Shown here in pieces: positions 1 through 6,204 of a DNA stretch of 11,883 nt. This DNA comes from Acidobacteriota bacterium (GTDB taxonomy: Bacteria; Acidobacteriota; Terriglobia; Terriglobales; Acidobacteriaceae). Under the pieces are notes generated by a model, which saw only the letters and a list, made by a program, of their open reading frames with translations, searched no databases and was not told where the DNA came from. The stretch spans positions 1 through 11,883 of the forward strand of contig JAKAAZ010000102.1 of NCBI GenBank assembly GCA_021802085.1, read 5' to 3'. The first letter of the stretch is position 1; each line of letters starts with the position of its first letter. The position numbers and the translations under genes were made by a program.

Positions 1-97
1 AGAGCTGCCGCCGATTTTCGCCCTCAAACCGGATTTCCTCGCTGGCCTCGACGAACCGGCCCATCGCCTCCAAACTCAACTTCTCTGTATCGTGCAT
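1..97 (-). CDS. DDE integrase/transposase, N-terminal fragment (cut by window edge)
   Basis: The minus strand is open from an ATG at 97-95 to the window edge (32 codons), beginning MHDTEKLSLEAMGRFVEASE and continuing with EIRFEGENRRQL. I recognise this as the start of integrase-core (rve, DDE) transposases that occur in many copies in soil bacteria; in that family the segment precedes a helix-turn-helix and the DDE catalytic core, which would lie outside the window. No good ribosome binding site precedes the ATG, and an in-frame GTG four codons upstream (109-107) is an alternative start. The gene points away from the his operon, and the 35-bp repeats lie just upstream of it, so those repeats could be the element's end or its promoter region. 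The family call rests on 32 residues recognised from memory; whether the gene is intact cannot be seen. Confidence 0.55.
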   Translation of the reverse strand, partial: MHDTEKLSLEAMGRFVEASEEIRFEGENRRQL

Positions 98-126
98 GCG
101 GATGTTCACTACCCAGCATGACCGAT

Positions 127-256
127 CCTTCAGGCTCATCTTGTATTGGAATCAATACCGGCCTTCAGGCTCATCTTGTATTGGAATCAATACCGGCCTT
201 CAGGCTCATCTTGTATTGGAATCAATACCGGCCTTCAGGCTCATCTTGTATTGGAA
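127..256. repeat. 35-bp tandem direct repeat, 3 full copies plus a partial one
   Basis: Copies start at 127, 162, 197 and 232, an exact 35-bp period; the fourth stops matching after 25 bases (256). The copies appear identical and there is no unique spacer, so this is not a CRISPR array. Each full unit contains a perfect dyad GTATTG-GAAT-CAATAC (first copy 143-158), and each unit boundary forms a second dyad GCC-TTCA-GGC. The period is not a multiple of three and there are no stops in two plus-strand frames, which creates spurious ORFs through the array. It lies between the integrase start (97) and the his promoter (268). Possible roles are multiple transposase binding sites at an element end, a regulator-binding array, or a VNTR. 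Confidence 0.95.
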
Positions 257-267
257 GAGAGTGCTAC

Positions 268-297
268 TTGACACCGCGCGAGCTTCTTTCTTATCCT
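268..297 (+). promoter_or_regulatory. Predicted his operon promoter (sigma-70 type)
   Basis: A perfect -35 box TTGACA (268-273) is followed after 18 bp by TATCCT (292-297), four of six matches to the -10 consensus. The expected start point, about 7 nt downstream of the -10, is position 304, the A of the leader peptide ATG. This is the only good promoter I see between the repeats and the attenuator. It starts 12 bp after the last repeat copy ends. Assigned by eye; an alternative promoter inside the repeat array cannot be excluded. Confidence 0.55.
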
Positions 298-303
298 CTA
301 ATC

Positions 304-390
304 ATGCCGGTTAGCCCGCTCCATCGCCATCATCCCCACCATCCCCACGCGGCGAACGTGTCAGCGGAGCATTCTGAGCAGGTCTCTTAA
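304..390 (+). CDS. hisL: his operon leader peptide
   Basis: A 28-codon ORF (ATG 304, TAA 388-390) encoding MPVSPLHRHHPHHPH followed by a C-terminal tail. Six of nine consecutive codons (322-348) are His (CAT or CAC), and a seventh His codon is at 370-372. A His-codon run just upstream of a rho-independent terminator and of hisI-G-D-C-B-H-F-A is the hallmark of ribosome-mediated attenuation as in the enterobacterial his operon, whose leader has seven consecutive His codons. Here the run is interrupted by Arg and Pro. No Shine-Dalgarno precedes ATG 304, and the predicted transcription start is at the ATG itself, so translation may be leaderless. Alternatively, an in-frame TTG at 268 with a GGAAGAGAG sequence at 253-261 could give a 12-residue longer peptide. 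Its product is expected to be regulatory only, with no stable function. Confidence 0.8.
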   Translation: MPVSPLHRHHPHHPHAANVSAEHSEQVS

Positions 391-431
391 GATCCTGAAC
401 AAGTTCAGAAAGTGTACAGGCCCGCTGATGC
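358..431 (+). promoter_or_regulatory. Predicted antiterminator pairing of the his attenuator
   Basis: Segment 358-367 (GTGTCAGCGG) can pair with 422-431 (CCGCTGATGC) over 10 positions, two of them G-U. This uses up the left arm of the terminator. Inside this helix, 372-379 can also pair with 403-410, which would lengthen it. Segment 363-367 (AGCGG) can instead pair with 316-320 (CCGCT), and 366-370 with 318-322, giving the 1:2 structure expected when no ribosome is stalled. A ribosome stalled in the His run (322-348) covers segment 1 but leaves 358-367 largely free, favouring antitermination. Pairings were found by eye; no folding energies were computed. Confidence 0.6.
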
Positions 432-459
432 AAATCGCATCCGCGGGTTTTTCGTTTTT
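421..459 (+). terminator. Rho-independent terminator of the his attenuator
   Basis: The arms CCCGC-T-GATGC (421-431) and GCATC-C-GCGGG (437-447) form 5 + 5 bp with a single T/C mismatch around a 5-nt loop AAATC. They are followed at once by TTTTT (448-452), CG and a second TTTTT (455-459). G-U and A-U pairs at 418-420 could extend the base. It lies 31 nt after the hisL stop and 38 nt before the hisI ATG, so it must be bypassed for the operon to be expressed. Confidence 0.88.
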
Positions 460-496
460 CATCCACCGATTCCAACAAGCATAAGGACGATCCACG

Positions 497-889
497 ATGA
501 GCATAGAAGCAAATCCGAACCCCGCAATCGACTTCACCAAACTCGACGGACTGGTCCCGGGGATTGTGCAGGACGCGGCCACGGGCGGCGTATTGATGGT
601 GGGATTTCTGAATGAAGAGAGCTACCGGAGAAGCCTGGAAAGCGGCTTCGTCACGTTTTGGAGCCGTACCCGCAAGAAACTGTGGATGAAGGGCGAAACC
701 AGCGGCAATCGCCTGCGCATCCAGGCGGCCTCCACGGACTGCGACAACGACACATTGCTGTTCCGCGTGGTGGTGGAGGGGGATGGGCTGGTCTGCCACG
801 AGGGAACGGTGAGCTGCTTCACGAAACCCATCCTCACCAACGCTGGGCAGGCTTCTCAACCGCACAAGGAAAGCGAGATCAACGCATGA
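497..889 (+). CDS. hisI: Phosphoribosyl-AMP cyclohydrolase
   Basis: HisI hydrolyses the adenine ring of PR-AMP to ProFAR, the third step of histidine synthesis, in the cytoplasm. The protein is 130 aa, the usual length of a monofunctional cyclohydrolase. Visible motifs are FWSRTRKKLWMKGETSG (54-70), the Mg-binding D81-C-D83-N-D85 cluster, and the three zinc-site cysteines C82, C100 (CHEG) and C107 (SCF). There is no HisE (PR-ATP pyrophosphatase) domain, unlike the fused HisIE of enterobacteria, and no separate hisE in the window. The start ATG 497 has AAGGA at 483-487 with a 9-nt gap. It is the first structural gene behind the attenuator, and its TGA overlaps the hisG ATG in an ATGA, so the two are probably translationally coupled. 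Confidence 0.95.
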   Translation: MSIEANPNPAIDFTKLDGLVPGIVQDAATGGVLMVGFLNEESYRRSLESGFVTFWSRTRKKLWMKGETSGNRLRIQAASTDCDNDTLLFRVVVEGDGLVCHEGTVSCFTKPILTNAGQASQPHKESEINA

Positions 890-1761
890 GCCAGAAGCTT
901 CGGCTTGGAATTCCCAAGGGCAGTCTTCAGGATGCAACCATTGCTTTATTTGAACGCGCCGGCTGGCGCATTTTCGCGAACGGCCGCTCCTATTTTCCTG
1001 GGATCGACGACTCGGACATCGAATGCATGCTGGTCCGCGCGCAGGAGATGGCGCGGTATGTCAGCCACGGAGCGTTGGATGTGGGCCTGACCGGCCGCGA
1101 CTGGGTGATTGAAAGCGGCCTGACGGTGGAAACCATTGCCAGCCTTACCTACTCCAAACAAAGCCGGCAGAAGGTGCGCTGGGTGCTCGCCGTGCCGGAG
1201 GATTCGCCGTATCAGCGCGCGGAGGATCTCGCAGGCAAGATCATCGCGACGGAACTTGTCGAGGCTACCAAAAAATATTTTGCCGGCAAGAATGTTCCTG
1301 TGCAGGTGGATTTCAGTTGGGGAGCTACGGAAGTGAAGCCTCCCGTGCTGGCGGATGCGATTGTGGAAGTTACGGAGACGGGAAGCTCCTTGCGCGCGAA
1401 TCGGCTGCGTATTATCGAAACCGTTCTGGAAAGTGAAACCCAACTGATCGCCAACACCGCGGCCTTCATCGACCCATGGAAAAAACAGAAGATCGAGAAC
1501 ATTGCACTGATGTTGCAGGGCGCCATCGCCGCGCAGGGACAAGTGGGGCTGATGATGAACGTGCGCGCCGCCGACCTGGATACCGTGTTGGGAGTGCTGC
1601 CCGCGTTGAATTCGCCGACCGTCTCGACTCTCAGCGATTCAGAGTGGGTAGCGGTCAACACCATTCTGGATGAACGGACCGTGCGTGATGTGATTCCGCG
1701 TTTGAAGGCAGCGAACGCGACCGGAATCGTCGAATATCCGCTGAATAAAATTGTTTTTTGA
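886..1761 (+). CDS. hisG: ATP phosphoribosyltransferase, long form
   Basis: HisG condenses ATP with PRPP to form PR-ATP, the committed step of the pathway. From ATG 886 the protein is 291 aa, the length of long-form HisG_L. The catalytic periplasmic-binding-like part shows GIPKGSLQDATI near the N-terminus, DVGLTGRDWVIE, IIATELVEATKKYF and ADAIVEVTETGSSLRANRL. The last ~90 residues (from KIENIALMLQGAI to GIVEYPLNKIVF) match the C-terminal ACT-like regulatory domain, so feedback inhibition by histidine is expected and a HisZ partner should not be needed. An open frame extends upstream of 886, but similarity begins at MSQKLRLGIPKGS and the ATGA overlap with hisI supports this start. It is followed after 13 nt by hisD. 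Confidence 0.96.
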   Translation: MSQKLRLGIPKGSLQDATIALFERAGWRIFANGRSYFPGIDDSDIECMLVRAQEMARYVSHGALDVGLTGRDWVIESGLTVETIASLTYSKQSRQKVRWVLAVPEDSPYQRAEDLAGKIIATELVEATKKYFAGKNVPVQVDFSWGATEVKPPVLADAIVEVTETGSSLRANRLRIIETVLESETQLIANTAAFIDPWKKQKIENIALMLQGAIAAQGQVGLMMNVRAADLDTVLGVLPALNSPTVSTLSDSEWVAVNTILDERTVRDVIPRLKAANATGIVEYPLNKIVF

Positions 1762-1774
1762 GAGCCGGGTAACA

Positions 1775-3073
1775 ATGAAGGTGATACGCACCTACGGAAG
1801 AAGCGCGAAAGAAGCGGAGACCCTCTTGCGGCAGATTGAAGACCGCTCCAGTACGGCTACCTCGCGACTGGAGCCTGCCGTGAAGCGCATGATTGCCGCC
1901 GTGCGTCGTAAAGGAGATGCCGCACTGCGCCAGTATGCGCAACGGCTGGATAGTCTTGCACCCAATGCGGCATTGCTGGTAAGCGACGGCGAGATGGCTG
2001 CCGCCTGGGATCAGATCCCAATGGATTTGCGCAAATCCATGCAAGTGGCCGCGGCCAATATTCGTCGTTTCGCGCAGTGGCAGATGCCTAAGGAATGGAC
2101 GCGTAAACTGCCCGGCGTGAGGCTTGGTCAGCGCTGTCTGCCGCTGGCGTCGGTCGGCTGTTATGTTCCCGGCGGACGGTATCCACTGCCTTCCACTTTG
2201 CTCATGACGGTAATTCCAGCACAAGCTGCAGGAGTGGAACGGATTGTCGTGGTATCTCCTCGACCAGCGCGGGAAACTCTGGCCGCGGCGCATTTGGCGG
2301 GCGTGAAGGAGTTCTATCGGATCGGGGGCGCGCAGGCTGTCGCCGCGCTGGCCTACGGCACCGCCAACATCCCGCGGGTCGATAAGATTGTTGGCCCGGG
2401 AAATCGCTACGTCACCACCGCAAAGAAGCTGGTTGCCTTCGACTGCGGGATCGACATGCTGGCGGGTCCCACTGAGATTGTTGTGGCAAGCGAGGACGGC
2501 AATCCGCAGTGGATCGCCGCCGATCTGGTGGCGCAAGCCGAGCATGATCCCGAAGCGCTTGCGGTTCTCGTCACCAGCAACGCGGAGTTGGCGAAGGCAA
2601 CGGTCACAGAGGCACAGAAGCAATCCACGTCCAATACGATCGCCAGGCAGGTGCTTGCCGGGAATTGTTTTGTTTTCATTACGAGAAATGCTAAAGAAAC
2701 TGAGTCTGTTACAAATAGGCTGGCGGCGGAACATTTGACGATCGACAATGACAAAGACCTTATCTGGGTTCGCCACGCGGGGTCGATTTTTGTTGGCACC
2801 CAAACTCCCCAAACCATGGGCGACTACGTCTCGGGTCCAAACCATGTGTTGCCGACCGGGCGGCTGGCGCGAGTACGGGGCGGCCTGAGCGTCTACGACT
2901 TTCTCCGTCTGGTAACCACGCAGGAATATACCTTGGCAGGACTCGCGCAACACGGCGCTCATGCAGCACGGTTGGCCACGGCCGAGGGTCTGGTGGGGCA
3001 TGCCGCTTCTGTTCGCATTCGCGAGTCTGTTCGCAGCATAGTTGGCGTCAATTTACCAGGAGGAGCGCGATGA
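1775..3073 (+). CDS. hisD: Histidinol dehydrogenase
   Basis: HisD carries out the last two steps, oxidising L-histidinol to histidine with two NAD+. From ATG 1775 it is 432 aa, normal for the family; a TTG at 1751 would add 8 residues and overlap hisG, which seems less likely. The zinc ligands of the family are all recognisable: Q254 and H257 (AQAEHDP), D350 (MGDY) and H409 (EGLVGHA). The catalytic pair E319-H320 (AEHLT) is present, as are VGPGNRYV, DMLAGPTEIV and SGPNHVLPTG. The stretch around 2640-2770 looks more AT-rich than its surroundings but stays in frame and aligns with the expected order of motifs. Its TGA overlaps the hisC ATG (ATGA). Confidence 0.97.
   Translation: MKVIRTYGRSAKEAETLLRQIEDRSSTATSRLEPAVKRMIAAVRRKGDAALRQYAQRLDSLAPNAALLVSDGEMAAAWDQIPMDLRKSMQVAAANIRRFAQWQMPKEWTRKLPGVRLGQRCLPLASVGCYVPGGRYPLPSTLLMTVIPAQAAGVERIVVVSPRPARETLAAAHLAGVKEFYRIGGAQAVAALAYGTANIPRVDKIVGPGNRYVTTAKKLVAFDCGIDMLAGPTEIVVASEDGNPQWIAADLVAQAEHDPEALAVLVTSNAELAKATVTEAQKQSTSNTIARQVLAGNCFVFITRNAKETESVTNRLAAEHLTIDNDKDLIWVRHAGSIFVGTQTPQTMGDYVSGPNHVLPTGRLARVRGGLSVYDFLRLVTTQEYTLAGLAQHGAHAARLATAEGLVGHAASVRIRESVRSIVGVNLPGGAR
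3058..3063 (+). promoter_or_regulatory. Consensus ribosome binding site of hisC
   Basis: A perfect AGGAGG lies inside the 3' end of hisD, 6 nt before the hisC ATG at 3070. It fixes the start of hisC and is the strongest ribosome binding site in the operon. Confidence 0.85.
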
Positions 3074-4173
3074 GCGTCGATCCGCCAACACCGACGCTGC
3101 AAAAGCTTCGCCCGCGCATCGCCGTCGAGAAGATGCACGAATACCATCCTCCGCTGGCTGGAAGGGATGGCCTGCGGCTTGATTTTAACGAGAACACATT
3201 GGCTCCTTCTCCCCGCGTGAAGGCGGTGTTGCAGCGCATCGCAGCGGAAAGTCTGACGAAGTATCCGGAGCGGCAGCATGTGGAAGTCATCGCGGCCAAA
3301 CATTTCGGACTTCCGCCGGAATCCGTGCTGCTGACGAACGGCGTCGATGAAGCGATTCATCTCGTCTGCGAGACATATCTCGAACCGCAGGATGAAGTCG
3401 TCATTGTGACGCCAACATTTTCCATGTATGCGCTATATGCGGAGGCGACAGGAGCGCGGGTTCGCGCTGTCCAGGCAGACCGCACCCTGCAATTCCCATA
3501 TCGGCGGGTAAAGGAAGCAATCCGACCTTCAACCCGCCTCATCATGATTGCCTCGCCCAACAATCCCACGGGCGCGGTGGTGGAGTCGTCCCTATTGCTG
3601 GAACTGGCTGCTTCGACACCGCAGGCCGCAGTGCTGGTGGACGAAGCCTACTACCATTTCCACGGCGAATCGGTGTTATCCGCAACAGCGACTGTGCCGA
3701 ATCTGCTGGTAGCGCGAACATTCTCAAAAGTCTACGGTCTTGCTGGCCTGCGAATCGGCCTTCTTGCAGGCCATCCAGAAGCGATGCAGTTCATTCGCAA
3801 GGTGAGTTCACCGTACAACGTGAACTCCATTGCGCTGGAATGCCTGCCGGAAGCACTTGCAGACGAAGCCTATATCTCGTGGTATGCCGATCAGGTGTAT
3901 CAGAGTCGAATTGCCGCCGAGCAAGCGCTGACGAGACTTAAGGTTCCGTTTTGGCCTAGCCATGCGAACTTCGTTTTGATGAATATCGGCGATAAGCACA
4001 AAGCGTTTGTTGATTCCATGCGCCGACAGGGCGTGCTTGTGCGCGATCGGAGCAGTGATCCCGGATGTGACGGCTGCGTGCGCATTACCTTGGGGATCAT
4101 GGAACACACGCAGCGCGGTCTTGTTGCATTGGAAAACACTCTGAAGGAGTTGGCATGGCAGCCGGAAAATTAG
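3070..4173 (+). CDS. hisC: Histidinol-phosphate aminotransferase
   Basis: HisC transfers the amino group of glutamate to imidazole acetol phosphate, a PLP-dependent fold-type I reaction. The protein is 367 aa, typical. It shows DFNENTLAPSPRV near the N-terminus, TNGVDEAIHL, ASPNNPTGA (N165), the PLP-contacting D191 in VDEAYYHF, and the Schiff-base lysine K220 in TFSKVYGLAGLRIGLLAG. The C-terminal arginine region is RITLGIMEHTQRGL. HisC-like enzymes sometimes act on aromatic substrates as well, but its place between hisD and hisB makes the histidine role secure. The ATG at 3070 is set by the AGGAGG upstream. Its last 19 nt overlap hisB. Confidence 0.95.
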   Translation: MSVDPPTPTLQKLRPRIAVEKMHEYHPPLAGRDGLRLDFNENTLAPSPRVKAVLQRIAAESLTKYPERQHVEVIAAKHFGLPPESVLLTNGVDEAIHLVCETYLEPQDEVVIVTPTFSMYALYAEATGARVRAVQADRTLQFPYRRVKEAIRPSTRLIMIASPNNPTGAVVESSLLLELAASTPQAAVLVDEAYYHFHGESVLSATATVPNLLVARTFSKVYGLAGLRIGLLAGHPEAMQFIRKVSSPYNVNSIALECLPEALADEAYISWYADQVYQSRIAAEQALTRLKVPFWPSHANFVLMNIGDKHKAFVDSMRRQGVLVRDRSSDPGCDGCVRITLGIMEHTQRGLVALENTLKELAWQPEN

Positions 4174-4763
4174 CACGACGCAGCGCGACCCTGCAGCGGC
4201 ATACGACGGAGACGAAAATCGACCTGAAGCTGACCATCGATGGGCAAGGTCGTTACGATGTCCACACAGGAATTCGCTTCCTGGACCACATGCTGGAACT
4301 GTTCGCCCGGCATGGAGGCTTCGATTTGTCACTGGTTTGCCAGGGTGACCTCGATGTCGACCAGCATCATACAGTCGAAGATATTGGCATTGCGTTGGGC
4401 GAAGCATTTTCGCAGGCGCTGGGCGATAAGAAAGGGATTCTTCGCGCCGGATACTTCCTGATGCCGATGGATGAGACGCTGGCTGCGGCGGCCATCGATC
4501 TGAGCGGACGCGCTTCTTACGTCGTCGACACAAAAGTCCGAGTACGGATAGTTGGCGATCTGCAAACTGAATTGCTGCCTGATTTCTTTGAAGGTTTTGC
4601 TCGTGGCGCGCGTGCCAATGTTCATCTCAAGGTCTTATACGGGCGCTCAAATCACCACAAAATCGAGGCAATTTTCAAGGCGTTTGCGCGCGCCATGCGC
4701 TTTGCCTGCTCGCGCGATCTGCAATTGCGTTCCATGTTGCCCAGCACGAAAGGCCTGCTGTAA
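4155..4763 (+). CDS. hisB: Imidazoleglycerol-phosphate dehydratase
   Basis: HisB dehydrates imidazole glycerol phosphate to imidazole acetol phosphate. The 202-aa protein is the monofunctional dehydratase; it lacks the N-terminal HAD phosphatase domain of enterobacterial HisB, so histidinol phosphate must be dephosphorylated by another enzyme not seen here. The two metal-binding HHxxE motifs are H71-H72-T-V-E75 and H167-H168-K-I-E171, and FLDHML (42-47) and the C-terminal PSTKGLL are also present. The ATG at 4155 has AAGGAG at 4144-4149. It overlaps the end of hisC by 19 nt, longer than the other overlaps in the operon and consistent with tight coupling. Confidence 0.96.
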   Translation: MAAGKLARRSATLQRHTTETKIDLKLTIDGQGRYDVHTGIRFLDHMLELFARHGGFDLSLVCQGDLDVDQHHTVEDIGIALGEAFSQALGDKKGILRAGYFLMPMDETLAAAAIDLSGRASYVVDTKVRVRIVGDLQTELLPDFFEGFARGARANVHLKVLYGRSNHHKIEAIFKAFARAMRFACSRDLQLRSMLPSTKGLL

Positions 4764-4776
4764 GGGAGTGCGATTC

Positions 4777-5388
4777 TTGAAACCGGAAAAGACAGTCGTC
4801 ATCGATTACAAGACGGGGAACCTGAATTCCGTTTGCAAGTCGCTGCAAGCAGCCGGCGCGGACTTGATCGTCACAACGGAGCCAGAGGGTCTGCGGAATG
4901 CCTCACGGATTGTGCTGCCGGGAGTCGGCCATTTTGCTTCCACGGAACGCTTGTTGAGCAGCGGAATAGGAGATGCTTTGCGCAGGCGGGTCGCCGATGG
5001 AATTCCGTTCCTGGGCATCTGCGTGGGTCTGCAATGGCTATTTGCCGGCAGCACAGAAGCGCCTGACACACCCGGCCTGGGGATATTTCCTGAAATCTGC
5101 GAGCGCTTCCCCTCTGGCATCAAATCGCCGCATGTTGGCTGGAATTCCCTCGAAGTGGCTGGACACTCGCGCCTTTTGGACGGCTTGCCTGCTTCTTCCT
5201 ATGTCTATTTCACTCACTCCTACCGGGCCGGGCGGGTCAATGCAACCACTGCTGTTACAAATTACGGAGGTGAGTTTTCCTCTGTGATAGAAAAGGACAA
5301 CTGGATGGCTGTACAGTTCCATCCGGAAAAATCCGGCGCGGTTGGGCTGAAGATTCTAGAAAACTTTATGAGGGTTTCCACATGCTGA
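4777..5388 (+). CDS. hisH: Imidazole glycerol phosphate synthase, glutaminase subunit
   Basis: HisH releases ammonia from glutamine and channels it to HisF. It is a class I glutamine amidotransferase of 203 aa. The catalytic triad is complete: C82 in LGICVGLQ, H182 and E184 in QFHPEKSG. Other family signs are DYKTGNLNSV near the N-terminus (after VVI), LPGVGHF, PHVGWNSL and YFTHSYRA. I place the start at TTG 4777 because AAGGGAG (4762-4768) stands 8 nt before it and the family's first strand (TVVIDYKTGN) follows at once. An in-frame GTG at 4768 overlaps that ribosome binding site and is less likely. There is no ATG in a suitable place. It overlaps hisF by 7 nt at ATGCTGA, and the two proteins act as a heterodimer. 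Confidence 0.95.
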   Translation: MKPEKTVVIDYKTGNLNSVCKSLQAAGADLIVTTEPEGLRNASRIVLPGVGHFASTERLLSSGIGDALRRRVADGIPFLGICVGLQWLFAGSTEAPDTPGLGIFPEICERFPSGIKSPHVGWNSLEVAGHSRLLDGLPASSYVYFTHSYRAGRVNATTAVTNYGGEFSSVIEKDNWMAVQFHPEKSGAVGLKILENFMRVSTC

Positions 5389-6152
5389 CGCGCCGGATCA
5401 TCGCATGCCTTGACGTGAATGCGGGACGTGTCGTCAAGGGCGTTCAATTTGTGGACTTGATCGATGCGGGCGATCCCGCCGCGCTGGCTGTGCGACATGC
5501 CGCCGGAGGCGCGGACGAAATAGTCTTTCTCGACATTACTGCGACGCACGAAAAGCGGGCGCTGCTGCTGGACGCCGTGCGCAGGGCCGCCGAGCAAATT
5601 TTTATTCCGCTGACGGTCGGGGGTGGGATTCGTTCGCTCGACGATGCGCTGCTGGTGTTCGACGCCGGTGCGGACAAGGTGAGCGTCAACTCCGCGGCAC
5701 TGGCACGGCCGGAACTCATTACTGAAATTGGGTTGCGTTTTGGCGAGCAGGCCGTCGTCGTCGCCATCGATGGCCGGCGCAACCTGGGCAGCCCGGAAAC
5801 GGCGCAGGTATATGCCAGCGGAGGACGCAAGGCAACAGGACTGGGCGTGATTGAGTGGGCGAAACAGGCCGAAGCTCGCGGCGCTGGAGAGATTTTGCTC
5901 ACCTCCATGGATTCCGACGGAATGCGCAGCGGCTTCGACTGCGAGTTGACGGCGGCGGTGAGCGCGGCGGTTCAAATTCCCGTGATTGCTTCTGGAGGCG
6001 CGGGAAATGTGGGACATTTTGCCGATGTGTTTACACGGGGATGCGCGGACGCGGCGCTGGCGGCCAGCATTTTTCACTTCGGAATTTCGGATGCGCGCAC
6101 GTTGAAGCAAGAATTAGCTGCGTTTGGATTGCCAATGCGGCTGCCCTGTTGA
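5382..6152 (+). CDS. hisF: Imidazole glycerol phosphate synthase, cyclase subunit
   Basis: HisF uses ammonia from HisH to convert PRFAR to imidazole glycerol phosphate and AICAR. The protein is a (beta-alpha)8 barrel of 256 aa, normal length. The two catalytic aspartates are present, D11 in IIACLDVNAGRVVKG and D130 in VVAIDGRR. The phosphate-binding loops are seen as VGGGIRS and ASGGAGN, with LLTSMDSDGMRSGFD between them. The ATG at 5382 overlaps the hisH stop in ATGCTGA. The family alternatives are HisA and PriA, but the D11/D130 context and hisH next door make HisF certain. Confidence 0.97.
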   Translation: MLTRRIIACLDVNAGRVVKGVQFVDLIDAGDPAALAVRHAAGGADEIVFLDITATHEKRALLLDAVRRAAEQIFIPLTVGGGIRSLDDALLVFDAGADKVSVNSAALARPELITEIGLRFGEQAVVVAIDGRRNLGSPETAQVYASGGRKATGLGVIEWAKQAEARGAGEILLTSMDSDGMRSGFDCELTAAVSAAVQIPVIASGGAGNVGHFADVFTRGCADAALAASIFHFGISDARTLKQELAAFGLPMRLPC

Positions 6153-6174
6153 TCGCTTCCCTTACACTGGAAGG

Positions 6175-6204
6175 ATGAAAATGGATTTGTGGTCGTCATG
6201 CTGA
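6175..6204 (+). other. Possible coupling mini-ORF in front of hisA
   Basis: The best Shine-Dalgarno in the hisF-hisA gap, GGAAGG (6169-6174), is 23 nt from the hisA ATG, too far to serve it directly. It is 6 nt from an ATG at 6181 that opens a 7-codon frame (MDLWSSC) ending at TGA 6202-6204; an ATG at 6175 in the same frame would make it 9 codons. The mini-ORF stop and the hisA start form ATGCTGA, exactly the arrangement at the hisH/hisF junction. This suggests re-initiation, but so short a frame can arise by chance. Confidence 0.25.

Noticed and set aside
127..256. CRISPR array
   Set aside because: The 35-bp copies are contiguous with no spacers between them, and no cas genes are present.
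96..314. Repetitive 72-aa and 90-aa plus-strand ORFs through the repeat array
   Set aside because: They exist because the 35-bp unit has no stops in those frames; they shift through the same repeat in different phases. Only the 3' part of the second one, from ATG 304, is taken as real (hisL).
391..410. T-box or other tRNA-sensing riboswitch in the his leader
   Set aside because: The small hairpin CTGAAC-AA-GTTCAG (395-408) is present, but no T-box sequence or specifier stem was found; the His-codon ORF explains the leader better.
311..937. 208-aa minus-strand frame over hisL and hisI
   Set aside because: It overlaps two supported coding regions and the attenuator terminator, and it has no ribosome binding site or recognised motif.
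1655..3001. 448-aa minus-strand frame antisense to hisD
   Set aside because: It is fully covered by hisD with all zinc ligands in place; the antisense translation has no family features.
4552..4776. N-terminal extension of hisH into hisB
   Set aside because: The upstream frame lies inside hisB and does not resemble the amidotransferase; TTG 4777 has a well-placed AAGGGAG and the family begins there.
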